Shown: positions 55,214 to 61,739, counted from the stretch's first letter. The stretch: DNA of 64,000 bases from Thalassovita mediterranea (GCA_019448215.1 CP080408.1:1736001-1800000); one strand, 5' to 3'. Made by a program: numbers and translations. The notes: generated by a model not told the origin, from the letters alone.

Positions 55214-56143
55214 ATGTTGAAGAAGATCAGTCCAGCCTTCATCGCGCTGGCACTTGTCGCAGGCTGTGGTGGTCCGGGCAGCGAAAGCGCAGCAGACTAT
55301 GACAGGCCAATGGAGGCGCCGGTTCAGGAGGTCGCCGTCAGCGGAAGCCGCATGGCGATGTCTGACGAGAGCTATGCAGAGCCATCGCCAGCGCCGGACC
55401 GCCCAGACGTCGAACCCGGCGCGCAGCAATATATCGCCTATAGCCACTCGCTTGGCCTGCGCCTTCCAAAAGGCAGCGTGGAGCCGATGCTGCAGGGTCA
55501 TGTCGAGGATTGCCGCACAGCAGGCACCGAGACCTGCATCGTGATCAATTCGAACGTCTACAATTCGAATGAGGACTATGTCTCTGGCAATGTCTCCATT
55601 CGGGCGACACCTGACTGGATCGAGACGTTTCTGGGCGATGTCGAGGCTGAAACCGAAGCGGCGGATGGCGAAATCACATCACGCTCTACCCGGGCAGAAG
55701 ACCTGACCCGCTCAATCATTGACACAGGCGCGCGTCTCGATGCGCAGCGGACATTGCGCTCGCGGCTCGAAGGCCTTCTGGAGCGGCGCGATGGCACGCT
55801 TGGCGACCTGCTCCAGATCGAGCGTGAGCTGGCGCGGGTGATTGGAGAGATCGAGTCGACCGAGGCCCAGCTTCGTGCGCTTCGGCTTCGGGTGTCGATG
55901 TCGTCGCTGGATGTCTCATACGAGACAAAAGTCCCCGCCTTCTCAGGCTCGAGATCGAACCCTCTGGGCGAAGCGATTGGCGACTTTTTCTATAATCTTT
56001 CCAGCGCGATAGCTGCTGTCATCACGGCTTTCGCCGTGGGGCTGCCCTGGCTGGTCCTGATCGGGATTTTCCTCTGGATCTGGCTGAAGCTTTTCTGGCC
56101 CTGGATCCGCCGGAAGCGCCCGACAAAGGCTTCGAAGCCTTGA
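55214..56143 (+). CDS. DUF4349 domain lipoprotein
   Basis: 309 residues from ATG 55214, with GGAGGG 6 nt upstream; the ATG at 55208 directly abuts that site. The signal peptide ends in LVAGC. A beta-rich segment is followed by long coiled-coil helices (SRTRAEDLTRSIIDTGARLDAQRTLRSRLEGLLERRDGTLGDLLQIERELARVIGEIESTEAQLRAL) and a C-terminal membrane helix with a basic end. This is the DUF4349 layout. Its last 122 nt overlap the 3' end of the convergent RluB/F gene. Confidence 0.87.
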   Translation: MLKKISPAFIALALVAGCGGPGSESAADYDRPMEAPVQEVAVSGSRMAMSDESYAEPSPAPDRPDVEPGAQQYIAYSHSLGLRLPKGSVEPMLQGHVEDCRTAGTETCIVINSNVYNSNEDYVSGNVSIRATPDWIETFLGDVEAETEAADGEITSRSTRAEDLTRSIIDTGARLDAQRTLRSRLEGLLERRDGTLGDLLQIERELARVIGEIESTEAQLRALRLRVSMSSLDVSYETKVPAFSGSRSNPLGEAIGDFFYNLSSAIAAVITAFAVGLPWLVLIGIFLWIWLKLFWPWIRRKRPTKASKP

Positions 56144-56894
56144 TCAAGGCGGCGCGCTCTTCACTGGTAAGGGCGCGCCATTTGCCTTCTGGCAGTTTGT
56201 CCAGCTGAAGCGGGCCAATGCGCGTGCGAAAAAGGTCAACAACAACAAGGCCAACAAGCTCGCACATCCGTCGGATCTGGCGGTTGCGTCCCTCACGCAG
56301 GACAAAGCGCAAGCGACCGGGGGAGACGAGGTCGACCTTGGCGGCTTTCAGCCTCCGACCATCAAGAGAGAGGCCGTGACGGAGCTTTCCGATGATTGGG
56401 TCGGTGATCTGGCCCTGAACAGTGACGAGATATTCCTTGTCGAGGGCGGAGTCCGGGCCGATCACGGCCTTTGCGAGCACACCGTCTTCGGAGAGCAGCA
56501 AGAGGCCGCGCGAGTCCATATCCAGTCGCCCAAGCGGCGCAAAGTTTGGGTTACGGCCCGGAATCTTGGGCGCTTTTCCAAGCAAATTATCCTTGCTTGC
56601 CAGGCGGATTGCCGGGATTTGCTCGCCTTCTGGCTGGGCGGAGACGTAGCCCACAGGCTTGTGCAGGACGATGGTGAGCTGGTCGTCGAGGGCCTTGGTC
56701 GCCTTGCCGGCAAGGGTCATGGTCTGGCCGGGCTCTATCTTGTGACCCGGTTCGCTGACCTTGGCGCCCTCGACCGTCACAGAGCCTTGAGAAATAAGCG
56801 TTTCTGCCTCTCGGCGCGAACAGATGCCGAGACTGGCCATCCATTTGTTGAGCCTGACCGGCTCTGTTCCGTCATAGGTATAGGTGTTCGACAT
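56022..56894 (-). CDS. pseudouridine synthase, RsuA/RluB/RluF family
   Basis: 290 residues from ATG 56894. An S4 domain (RLNKWMASLGICSRREAETLISQGSVTVEG) precedes the catalytic core with Asp in LGRLDMDSRGLLLLSEDG and the GRNRQIRRMCELVG motif. The last 40 residues are a basic, low-complexity tail (SRARKASARSRGKSRSGPAR). That tail is encoded antisense to the end of the DUF4349 gene. It modifies 23S rRNA; RluB versus RluF cannot be settled. Confidence 0.9.
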   Translation of the reverse strand: MSNTYTYDGTEPVRLNKWMASLGICSRREAETLISQGSVTVEGAKVSEPGHKIEPGQTMTLAGKATKALDDQLTIVLHKPVGYVSAQPEGEQIPAIRLASKDNLLGKAPKIPGRNPNFAPLGRLDMDSRGLLLLSEDGVLAKAVIGPDSALDKEYLVTVQGQITDPIIGKLRHGLSLDGRRLKAAKVDLVSPGRLRFVLREGRNRQIRRMCELVGLVVVDLFRTRIGPLQLDKLPEGKWRALTSEERAALIKASKPLSGASGGSRARKASARSRGKSRSGPARAAPRRKP

Positions 56895-57153
56895 CGCGCT
56901 TGTGCCTAGCAGACCGCGCCCGGCCTGGCGATGTGGGATGGTTGGCAAATTTCCATGAAAACTTCGGTGCACTGACGGTGTAGTGGCGGTGTTTCTGCCG
57001 TTTTCCACAGAAAAGAAAGTTTCCCACCGGAAGGGCGCCCCAGCGCATAGTCCCGGGTCATTGCCAGCAGTGGGCAATGCCGGGCGACGGGATCAAAACG
57101 TAAAGACGGGCGTTAGCCGACAGAATAAACCGGTCCAGAACCAGAGATACGCA

Positions 57154-57792
57154 ATGAAACCCAACGTGCCGAAATCAGGCTTCTTCTCGCGCATCATCAT
57201 CGCCGCAGCCTTGTCGCTGATGGCGGCTTGCAGCCCGGAGAGCGCAGAACCGGAAACTACACCAGAGGCCGCGCCCGGCACATCTGACCCAGTTGCCCCC
57301 GTCGAGGAGAGCAATGAGAGCGAAGCGGATAATGCCCAGCAGCAGACAACTGATGGCGCGCGTCCTGAAAACTACAGTGCCGCCGAGGCCGATCTCGCGC
57401 CAGACGGCGAGCTTGCGTCTCTCGAACTTACTGATGGCGAGTGGTTCATGAATGGCGGTGAAGCCATGTTCGGCCCGCCAGAGTCAGAGGCGATTTTCAC
57501 CATAGGCTGCGACCCGCAAGCCGGTGAGATTATCATGACCCGCTCTATCGACCTCACCGGGAACCGCCAGGCGCGCCTCGGTGTCTTCACTGATGAGGGC
57601 GCGGCAGGCGGCTATTGGCGCGATGCTGGCGACGTCATGCCGATCGCGATTGCAAGGCTGCCAATGGATGCCTCAATCTTTGGCGATATCGTCTCTTCGG
57701 AACGGTTCGCTGTGGCGGCGGAAGGAAGTGCCCTTCTGGTGATGCCGGTGAATGAAGGCGTTCGCGCTGTGATCGATGAATGCGCTGCCTAA
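57154..57792 (+). CDS. lipoprotein, hypothetical
   Basis: 212 residues from ATG 57154. A signal peptide with lipobox LMAAC is followed by an acidic, Pro/Glu/Ala-rich linker of about 50 residues. Then comes a beta-rich domain (SLELTDGEWFMNGGEAMFGPPESEAIFTIGCD) with two cysteines, one at the C-terminal end. Such linkers tether a periplasmic domain to a membrane. No family is recognised. Its stop overlaps the stop of the convergent gene. Confidence 0.72.
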   Translation: MKPNVPKSGFFSRIIIAAALSLMAACSPESAEPETTPEAAPGTSDPVAPVEESNESEADNAQQQTTDGARPENYSAAEADLAPDGELASLELTDGEWFMNGGEAMFGPPESEAIFTIGCDPQAGEIIMTRSIDLTGNRQARLGVFTDEGAAGGYWRDAGDVMPIAIARLPMDASIFGDIVSSERFAVAAEGSALLVMPVNEGVRAVIDECAA

Positions 57793-58247
57793 TCGCTCGC
57801 TTCGACTTTTTTGCGCCCCTTAAGGGCGTAGCGAGCTGCGAGGATTGCGGACCCAAAAAGCCAGACCAGAGCGAGCAGCATGCCGATACGGGTCATTGAA
57901 ATCATGAAACCCGGCATACGCGGCGATGCCTCGAACCACTCATTCATCGCCTCTGTAACCTGAATGCCCGCCGTCAATAGTCCCACCAGGAAGACGAGGC
58001 CAGATAGCGCATTGGTGACGCGCGCATGCCAGCCGGGCGCCCGTCCGGCAACAAGGGCGCCGCCAGCAAAGATCAGCAGACAGCAGATGAATGTGACGAA
58101 CCCCGCAGCATTCGCAAAGGCGAGGTGGGCACGGGCCTCTCCCATATCGGCATAGGGCCAGACGGCGCCGCTAAAGCTCAAGATCGCAATCTCGAAGGCG
58201 CCCGTCGCAACAATCATCAGAAAACTGAATTTTACCGGTCCGTCCAT
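57789..58247 (-). CDS. four-helix membrane protein, hypothetical
   Basis: 152 residues with four hydrophobic segments at about residues 7-27, 45-65, 80-100 and 118-142. A charged C-terminus (RKKVEASD) stays in the cytoplasm. The spacing resembles DoxX or DUF4149-like small membrane proteins, but I cannot assign one. Convergent with the lipoprotein gene, with stop codons overlapping by 4 nt. Confidence 0.7.
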   Translation of the reverse strand: MDGPVKFSFLMIVATGAFEIAILSFSGAVWPYADMGEARAHLAFANAAGFVTFICCLLIFAGGALVAGRAPGWHARVTNALSGLVFLVGLLTAGIQVTEAMNEWFEASPRMPGFMISMTRIGMLLALVWLFGSAILAARYALKGRKKVEASD

Positions 58248-58436
58248 GACGTCCCCCCGCGTCTGCCGAAGGCGCGATCATTACAGTCATCGGAACCGCG
58301 TCAAGTCAGACCCGTTTCAAAAGCGTCGACCTGCCGTGACAATACGCATGGCAAACGCGGCCATTAAGGGCTTGGAAAGCGACGGCAAGTTACCTATTTC
58401 GCAGGTGCAGCATAAATTATTGAGCAGGTGCAGCAA

Positions 58437-59045
58437 ATGACAAGAGATATCTTGATCGAGACACTCGACGGAGAGCCTGTGCGCCTGCGCCCGATGGTGC
58501 CCGCCGATGAAGACGCACTGCGCCATGCGATCAGCCAGCTATCGAACCGTTCGCGCTATCTGCGCTTCTTCAATGGCGCGGCAACCCTGCCTGACCATGT
58601 GGTGCACCGTCTTTCGGACGTGGACGGCGCCAAGCATATTGCCTGGGTCGCCATTGACGAGAGTAAGGACGACAAGCCGATCATCGGGGCCGTTCATGCC
58701 CAGCGCGGCAATGAGACCGACAAGCGCGGCGACTTTTCCATCGGCCTGCTGGACGCCTGGCATAGCAAGGGCCTCGCCCGCCTGCTCATCGCGCTTCTGG
58801 CGGCTGACTCCAGAAAAGCCGGTTTCGATGAGCTGATCGCCGACGTTCTTTGGGAGAACAAGAAAGGCCGCGCGCTGTTCGGCGCGATCGGCGCGAAAAG
58901 CATGGGCAGCGATGGCTCCACGATCCAGTTCCGTATGGTGCTGGATGAGGTGATCGCCAAACTTGGCGAGAAACACCTCGGCCCTGCCATGGACAAGGTC
59001 CTCGCGGCGATCCAGGGCAAGAATTTTTTTGAAAGCGCCGCCTGA
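58437..59045 (+). CDS. GNAT-family N-acetyltransferase
   Basis: 202 residues from ATG 58437 (GTG 58428 is the alternative). The acetyltransferase fold shows EPVRLRPMVPADEDALRHAISQLSNRSRYLRFF at the start and the acetyl-CoA pocket around GLLDAWHSKGLARLLIALL. The 12-base string GCAGGTGCAGCA occurs twice just upstream (58401, 58424), the second covering the ribosome binding site. Substrate unknown. Resembles acetyltransferases that modify proteins or small amines. Confidence 0.85.
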   Translation: MTRDILIETLDGEPVRLRPMVPADEDALRHAISQLSNRSRYLRFFNGAATLPDHVVHRLSDVDGAKHIAWVAIDESKDDKPIIGAVHAQRGNETDKRGDFSIGLLDAWHSKGLARLLIALLAADSRKAGFDELIADVLWENKKGRALFGAIGAKSMGSDGSTIQFRMVLDEVIAKLGEKHLGPAMDKVLAAIQGKNFFESAA

Positions 59046-59067
59046 AGACGCGCGCACTTCGGGTTGG

Positions 59068-59562
59068 CTACAGGGCTCTCGCGTAAAACCGGACGGCATA
59101 GTCCGCGCGGTAGCGGTGGTCTCCAAGGGCTTTAAAACCCAGCCGCTGATGAAAGCGGTGTGAGCCCGGATTATCGGGGTGGGTGTTTACCTCACAGCAG
59201 AGGAAGGCGTTTGGCTTTGCCGCCTCGAATGCGGCGCGATAGAGCGCTTCGCCGACGCCCTGTCCCCGCGCGGTTTCGCCAATCGCGATCCGGTCGACAT
59301 AATGGGCGCTGACCTCTTCACGGGCGATCCAGTCCTCAATCCATCGCAGATTGTCGCTTTCGTAAGCGGTTGTGCCAGGCGCGACGAGGTTGATGAAGCC
59401 GAGCGGTGCGCCGTTCTCAGCGGCGGCTACAAAGCAGGTCCCCATCTCGATGAGTTTGTCGAGGTCATTTGCTGTCTCTGCATGCCCGACGCCAGGTACA
59501 CCGGCCTGATTGATGACATGGAGCGCGGCGAGGTCTTCGGGCTGGAAGAGGCGTATCTGCAT
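59068..59562 (-). CDS. GNAT-family N-acetyltransferase
   Basis: 164 residues. The N-terminal MQIRLFQPEDLAALHVINQAGVPGVG and the acetyl-CoA loop IAIGETARGQGVGEALYRAA (the Q/RxxGxG/A motif) identify a GNAT acetyltransferase; HRFHQRLGFKALGDHRY is the terminal beta-bulge region. Convergent with the preceding GNAT gene, with 22 nt between them. Downstream of its start begins the repeat-rich stretch of the window. Confidence 0.86.
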   Translation of the reverse strand: MQIRLFQPEDLAALHVINQAGVPGVGHAETANDLDKLIEMGTCFVAAAENGAPLGFINLVAPGTTAYESDNLRWIEDWIAREEVSAHYVDRIAIGETARGQGVGEALYRAAFEAAKPNAFLCCEVNTHPDNPGSHRFHQRLGFKALGDHRYRADYAVRFYARAL

Positions 59563-59634
59563 GGGCGGCTAGATGCGCCGGTTGGTGAGAGGCGTCAATG
59601 TTGGGGGGGCGGCCATAGCTTTTGCCGCGAAGGG

Positions 59635-59723
59635 CCCCACCCCGACCCTCCCCGCTGGGCGGGGAGGGGGTGCAGGTGGCAGCGTGTTTTGCTCCCTCCC
59701 CTTTGGGGAGGGTCGGGGTGGGG
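59635..59723. repeat. long inverted repeat, REP-like element
   Basis: Outer arms of 19 bp (starting CCCCACCCCGACCC at 59635-59653, inverse at 59705-59723) match perfectly. Between them lie two further G/C hairpins (CCCCGCTGGGCGGGG and CCCTCCCCTTTGGGGAGGG). Together they form a nested, strongly folding intergenic repeat of the kind scattered through alphaproteobacterial genomes. Confidence 0.85.
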
Positions 59724-59753
59724 TCTGCAACACGCAAGAGGTGCGTACCGCCC

Positions 59754-59781
59754 GCGTGGTTCGACTTCGCCGACCATGCGG
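59754..59781. repeat. repeat unit TGGTTCGACTTCGC-type, copy 1
   Basis: GCGTGGTTCGACTTCGCCGA and following CCATGCGG recur almost unchanged at 61901-61928 and, inverted, at 61952-61976. This copy lacks an inverted partner next to it. Confidence 0.8.
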
Positions 59782-59804
59782 GCTGCTGCGGGCCGGCCGC
59801 TATG

Positions 59805-59826
59805 GATACCTGCCTGCGCAGGTATC
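59805..59826. repeat. small hairpin repeat
   Basis: GATACCTGC (59805-59813), loop CTGC, GCAGGTATC (59818-59826): a perfect 9-bp stem in the same intergenic cluster. It is not followed by a T tract, so it is more likely a repeat element than a terminator. Confidence 0.7.
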
Positions 59827-59886
59827 TTCGGAAGCGGTGAGGGGTCTGGGTCACCCGGGTTATGGTGTTCTCAAGGCTCGCGGAGG

Positions 59887-60312
59887 CTAATCGCCCTCAT
59901 ACTCGGTCCAGATCTGCGTCTGGCAGATCGGGCCGACACAGCCTTTCAGCTCGAGGTCGCCATCTTCGAGGCGCTTGATGCGCGCGGCGTAGGTCTTGTC
60001 GTTTTCCGGGTCATAGATTGTGCCGCCCCTCCAGTCGCTTCGCTTCTGTTCGAAGCCTTCGAGGATGAGGAGGCCGAGCACGGGGTCGCCGGCCTTGGTG
60101 CGAAGGTCCTCGGGTGTCGTTCCTGGCTCAAGCACGTTCGGATTGATCGCGCTGACACGGCCGCACGGGCTGCCATCGCCGCAGTCTTCAATAGTGACGC
60201 GGGAGGTTCCTGCGGCCGTGTAGAACGTGCCGAAGACGTCGTGGTTTGCAGGCTCTGCCGCGGCGGGCAGGGCGAGGGCGAGGATGGCGATGGAAGCAGG
60301 GATGAGACGCAT
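59887..60312 (-). CDS. DUF2147 domain secreted protein
   Basis: 141 residues. The signal peptide (residues 1-19, ending PAAAE) is followed by a beta-barrel-like domain: FGTFYTAAGTSRVTIEDCGDGSPCGRVSAINPN, then GGTIYDPENDKTYAARIKRLEDGDLELKGCVGPICQTQIW. This is the DUF2147 pattern (GKIYDPENGKTY, ELKGCLG). Four cysteines suggest disulfides in the periplasm. Function unknown; it sits within the repeat cluster. Confidence 0.85.
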   Translation of the reverse strand: MRLIPASIAILALALPAAAEPANHDVFGTFYTAAGTSRVTIEDCGDGSPCGRVSAINPNVLEPGTTPEDLRTKAGDPVLGLLILEGFEQKRSDWRGGTIYDPENDKTYAARIKRLEDGDLELKGCVGPICQTQIWTEYEGD

Positions 60313-60393
60313 GGGCAGGCTCCGGGTGTGGGGATGCCCATGATTATGCGCGCTTTGGGCCGGAGCTGTCGATCAATGATTTTGGCGACGGGA

Positions 60394-60426
60394 GATGGAC
60401 CCCGTGGTCAGGCCACGGGGAGGCGC
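60394..60426 (+). repeat. 33-nt hairpin repeat, copy A
   Basis: Flanks GATGGA and AGGCGC enclose a hairpin CCCCGTGG, loop TCAGG, CCACGGGG. Compared with copy B, all differences within the stem are paired changes, so the fold rather than the sequence is kept. Confidence 0.85.
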
Positions 60427-60442
60427 TGCATGCGACTGCTGA

Positions 60443-60745
60443 TCAATAGGTGAGTAGCGAAGACGTCAGGTCATCCCAATGCGGATTGCTTTTCTCAATC
60501 AGCTCGATCTTCCAACGGCGTTTCCACTCCTTCATTCGCCGTTCTGCGCGAAGGGCGGGCTCCATTTCGGGAAAATGCTCAAACCAGACGAGACGATGAA
60601 CCTCATATTTGGCCGTAAATACCGAGCCTTTGCGACTTTTGTGCTGGTCCATTCTCGTCGGCAAGTCGGATGTCGAGCCGACATACAGCGTGCCGTTCTT
60701 GCGATTTGCGAGCAGATAGACTGCGATGAAATCGTACCTGGCCAT
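60443..60745 (-). CDS. single-domain GIY-YIG nuclease
   Basis: 100 residues from ATG 60745; an ATG at 60790 would start inside the hairpin repeat and is less likely. The fold is complete: AVYLLANRKNGTLYVGSTSDLPTRMDQHK (the GIY and YIG strands as VYL and YVG, with catalytic Arg), then KYEVHRLVWFE, the helix RRMKEWKRRWKIELIE and NPHWDDLT. This is the small YhbQ/YhgK-like group. Such proteins nick or cut DNA. It stands between inverted repeat copies. Confidence 0.92.
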   Translation of the reverse strand: MARYDFIAVYLLANRKNGTLYVGSTSDLPTRMDQHKSRKGSVFTAKYEVHRLVWFEHFPEMEPALRAERRMKEWKRRWKIELIEKSNPHWDDLTSSLLTY

Positions 60746-60755
60746 CTGCCTGTAT

Positions 60756-60788
60756 GCGCCTCCCCGCGACTTGATCGCGGGGTCCATC
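60756..60788 (-). repeat. 33-nt hairpin repeat, copy B
   Basis: On the minus strand: GATGGA, hairpin CCCCGCGA, loop TCAAG, TCGCGGGG, then AGGCGC. It is inverted relative to copy A and lies just before the GIY-YIG gene, partly in what would be its leader. Confidence 0.85.
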
Positions 60789-60844
60789 ATCAGCGCTTGT
60801 CCGGTACACGCAAGGCCAGAAAGAACGAAAGCGGGCGGGCGAGC

Positions 60845-60973
60845 CTAGAGCTCGCCCGGTTTCTTGGTCGACTGGCGGATGAACCAGATCGTGATGCCAA
60901 GGACGATGGCGACGAGGGTGCCAAAGCCTGCAAGCGCGGCGATGGCCAGCGGATCCACTGTCAGTTTGCCCAT
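60845..60973 (-). CDS. 42-residue single-span membrane protein
   Basis: A very short gene with GGGAGG about 10 nt before ATG 60973. Residues 7-31 (DPLAIAALAGFGTLVAIVLGITIWF) form one membrane helix, with a basic tail RQSTKKPGEL. It follows the second tRNA-like RNA by about 100 nt on the same strand. Too short for family recognition; coding is supported by the signal and the clean hydrophobic segment. Confidence 0.6.
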   Translation of the reverse strand: MGKLTVDPLAIAALAGFGTLVAIVLGITIWFIRQSTKKPGEL

Positions 60974-61075
60974 GTATCCCGCGCCTCCCACTCGCGCCCA
61001 TTGTTTCGGGCGAGGATGCGGCCGGGCAATGGCGCAGGCTATACGTGATATTGCGTACTGGCCGGGACGGGAGAC

Positions 61076-61166
61076 TGGACGGCCGCCGGGGAATTGAACC
61101 CCATTACCCTGCCACTCCACTTTGGATAGGGACCGCGTTTGCAGCGCGGCATGGAGGCGGCGGCCG
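61076..61166 (-). ncRNA. tRNA-like RNA with GCA (Cys) anticodon loop, D-arm-less
   Basis: 91 nt ending in an encoded CCA. Acceptor CGGCCGCC pairs with GGCGGCCG (8 bp, perfect) followed by discriminator U, as expected for tRNA-Cys. T arm: GGGG, loop TTCAATT, CCCC. Anticodon loop CTGCAAA (GCA) on a 5-6 bp stem. Only eight nucleotides separate the acceptor from the anticodon stem, too few for a D arm. A segment CTCCA there can pair with TGGAG in the long variable region, whose ends CCCT/AGGG form another stem. It begins 6 nt after the stop of the gene at 61173. Confidence 0.72.
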
Positions 61167-61172
61167 GTTTGG

Positions 61173-61550
61173 TCAGTTCTGTCTTGTCGGACGAGGGATG
61201 GCGGCGACCTGCCAGCCATCCTCGTAGATTACGAGACCGGGATCAGACGTTTTGCGGACGCTGATCCAGTAGCCATACGGCTCTATCAGGCTTTTCATCT
61301 GCCAAATTCGGCTGATCGGCTCACGTGCGGCGGGCTTGAACCAGCATATGGCGCGCTTGTTCGCTTCAAGGCTCAGCTGCTTTGGGCCATCGAGGTTTTC
61401 GGTGAACCATTTGAGCAGATGAGTGAGTGCGTTCGCATCGTCGAGACGCGTGGCGTCGGCGTCGCGCAGGCGGTACGCGATCTGGAAGATGCCGAGACGG
61501 CTGGAGGCGCCCGCATAGGGCACCTGGCTTTCGAAACGTATGTATCGCAT
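61173..61550 (-). CDS. hypothetical protein between two tRNA-like RNAs
   Basis: 125 residues; AAGGGA precedes the ATG by about 7 nt. No signal peptide or membrane segment, so cytosolic. N-terminus MRYIRFESQVPYAGASSRLG, a middle helical part (NALTHLLKWFTENLD), the well-defined block RAICWFKPAAREPISRIWQM and the ending DPGLVIYEDGWQVAAIPRP look like a conserved small domain, but I cannot name it. It starts about 42 nt after RNA 1 and ends 6 nt before RNA 2, so the three are probably one transcript. A role tied to the RNAs is plausible. Confidence 0.72.
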   Translation of the reverse strand: MRYIRFESQVPYAGASSRLGIFQIAYRLRDADATRLDDANALTHLLKWFTENLDGPKQLSLEANKRAICWFKPAAREPISRIWQMKSLIEPYGYWISVRKTSDPGLVIYEDGWQVAAIPRPTRQN

Positions 61551-61592
61551 GGGGCGTCCCTTGCGTGGCTCACAAGCCGATGGCGTGCCCGC

Positions 61593-61687
61593 TGGTGGGC
61601 TGCCGAGGAATCGAACCTCTCACCGTGGCCACTCCCGGTCTTGGTGAACGGGGCCGCGTTTACAGCGCGGCTGGGAGCAAGCAGCCC
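61593..61687 (-). ncRNA. tRNA-like RNA with GUA (Tyr) anticodon loop, D-arm-less
   Basis: 95 nt ending in ACCA. Acceptor GGGCTGC pairs with GCAGCCC (7 bp, with a further U-G), discriminator A and G1-C72 as in bacterial tRNA-Tyr. T arm: GAGG, loop TTCGATT, CCTC. Anticodon loop CTGTAAA (GUA) on a 5-6 bp stem. No D arm fits: the 10 nt before the anticodon stem include CTCCC, which pairs with GGGAG in the long variable region. The variable region is closed by TCACC/GGTGA. It is alignable with the Cys-type RNA along most of its length. Confidence 0.72.
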
Positions 61688-61739
61688 GGATCAGGGGTCA
61701 GCAATCGATTGTGAGGATTTCAGACAATAAGGCTCAGGT

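Larger units (their letters stand above)
60394..60788. mobile_element. candidate GIY-YIG cassette with inverted terminal hairpin repeats
   Basis: A 395-bp unit in which a GIY-YIG nuclease gene (60443-60745) is bracketed by two inverted 33-nt repeats (60394-60426 and 60756-60788), each with GATGGACCCCG outward and CGGGGAGGCGC inward. No transposase is present, and no clear target-site duplication is visible beyond the ends. That this is a mobile or repeat-spreading unit is an inference. Confidence 0.5.

Noticed and set aside
59179-60453. 424-codon open frame on the plus strand
   Set aside because: It crosses the GNAT gene, the hairpin repeats and the DUF2147 gene in antisense; the translated repeats give Gly/Arg-rich nonsense.
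60443-60745. homing endonuclease inside an intron
   Set aside because: The GIY-YIG gene is free-standing, between repeats, with no interrupted host gene or intron structure around it.
61076-61687. tmRNA pieces (two-part alphaproteobacterial type)
   Set aside because: tmRNA has no anticodon arm, whereas both RNAs have a 5-6 bp anticodon stem with a 7-nt loop; no tag-encoding frame is seen.
61076-61687. canonical tRNA-Tyr and tRNA-Cys genes
   Set aside because: The 8-10 nt between acceptor and anticodon stems cannot hold a D arm, so standard cloverleaf folding fails, although the other arms fit.
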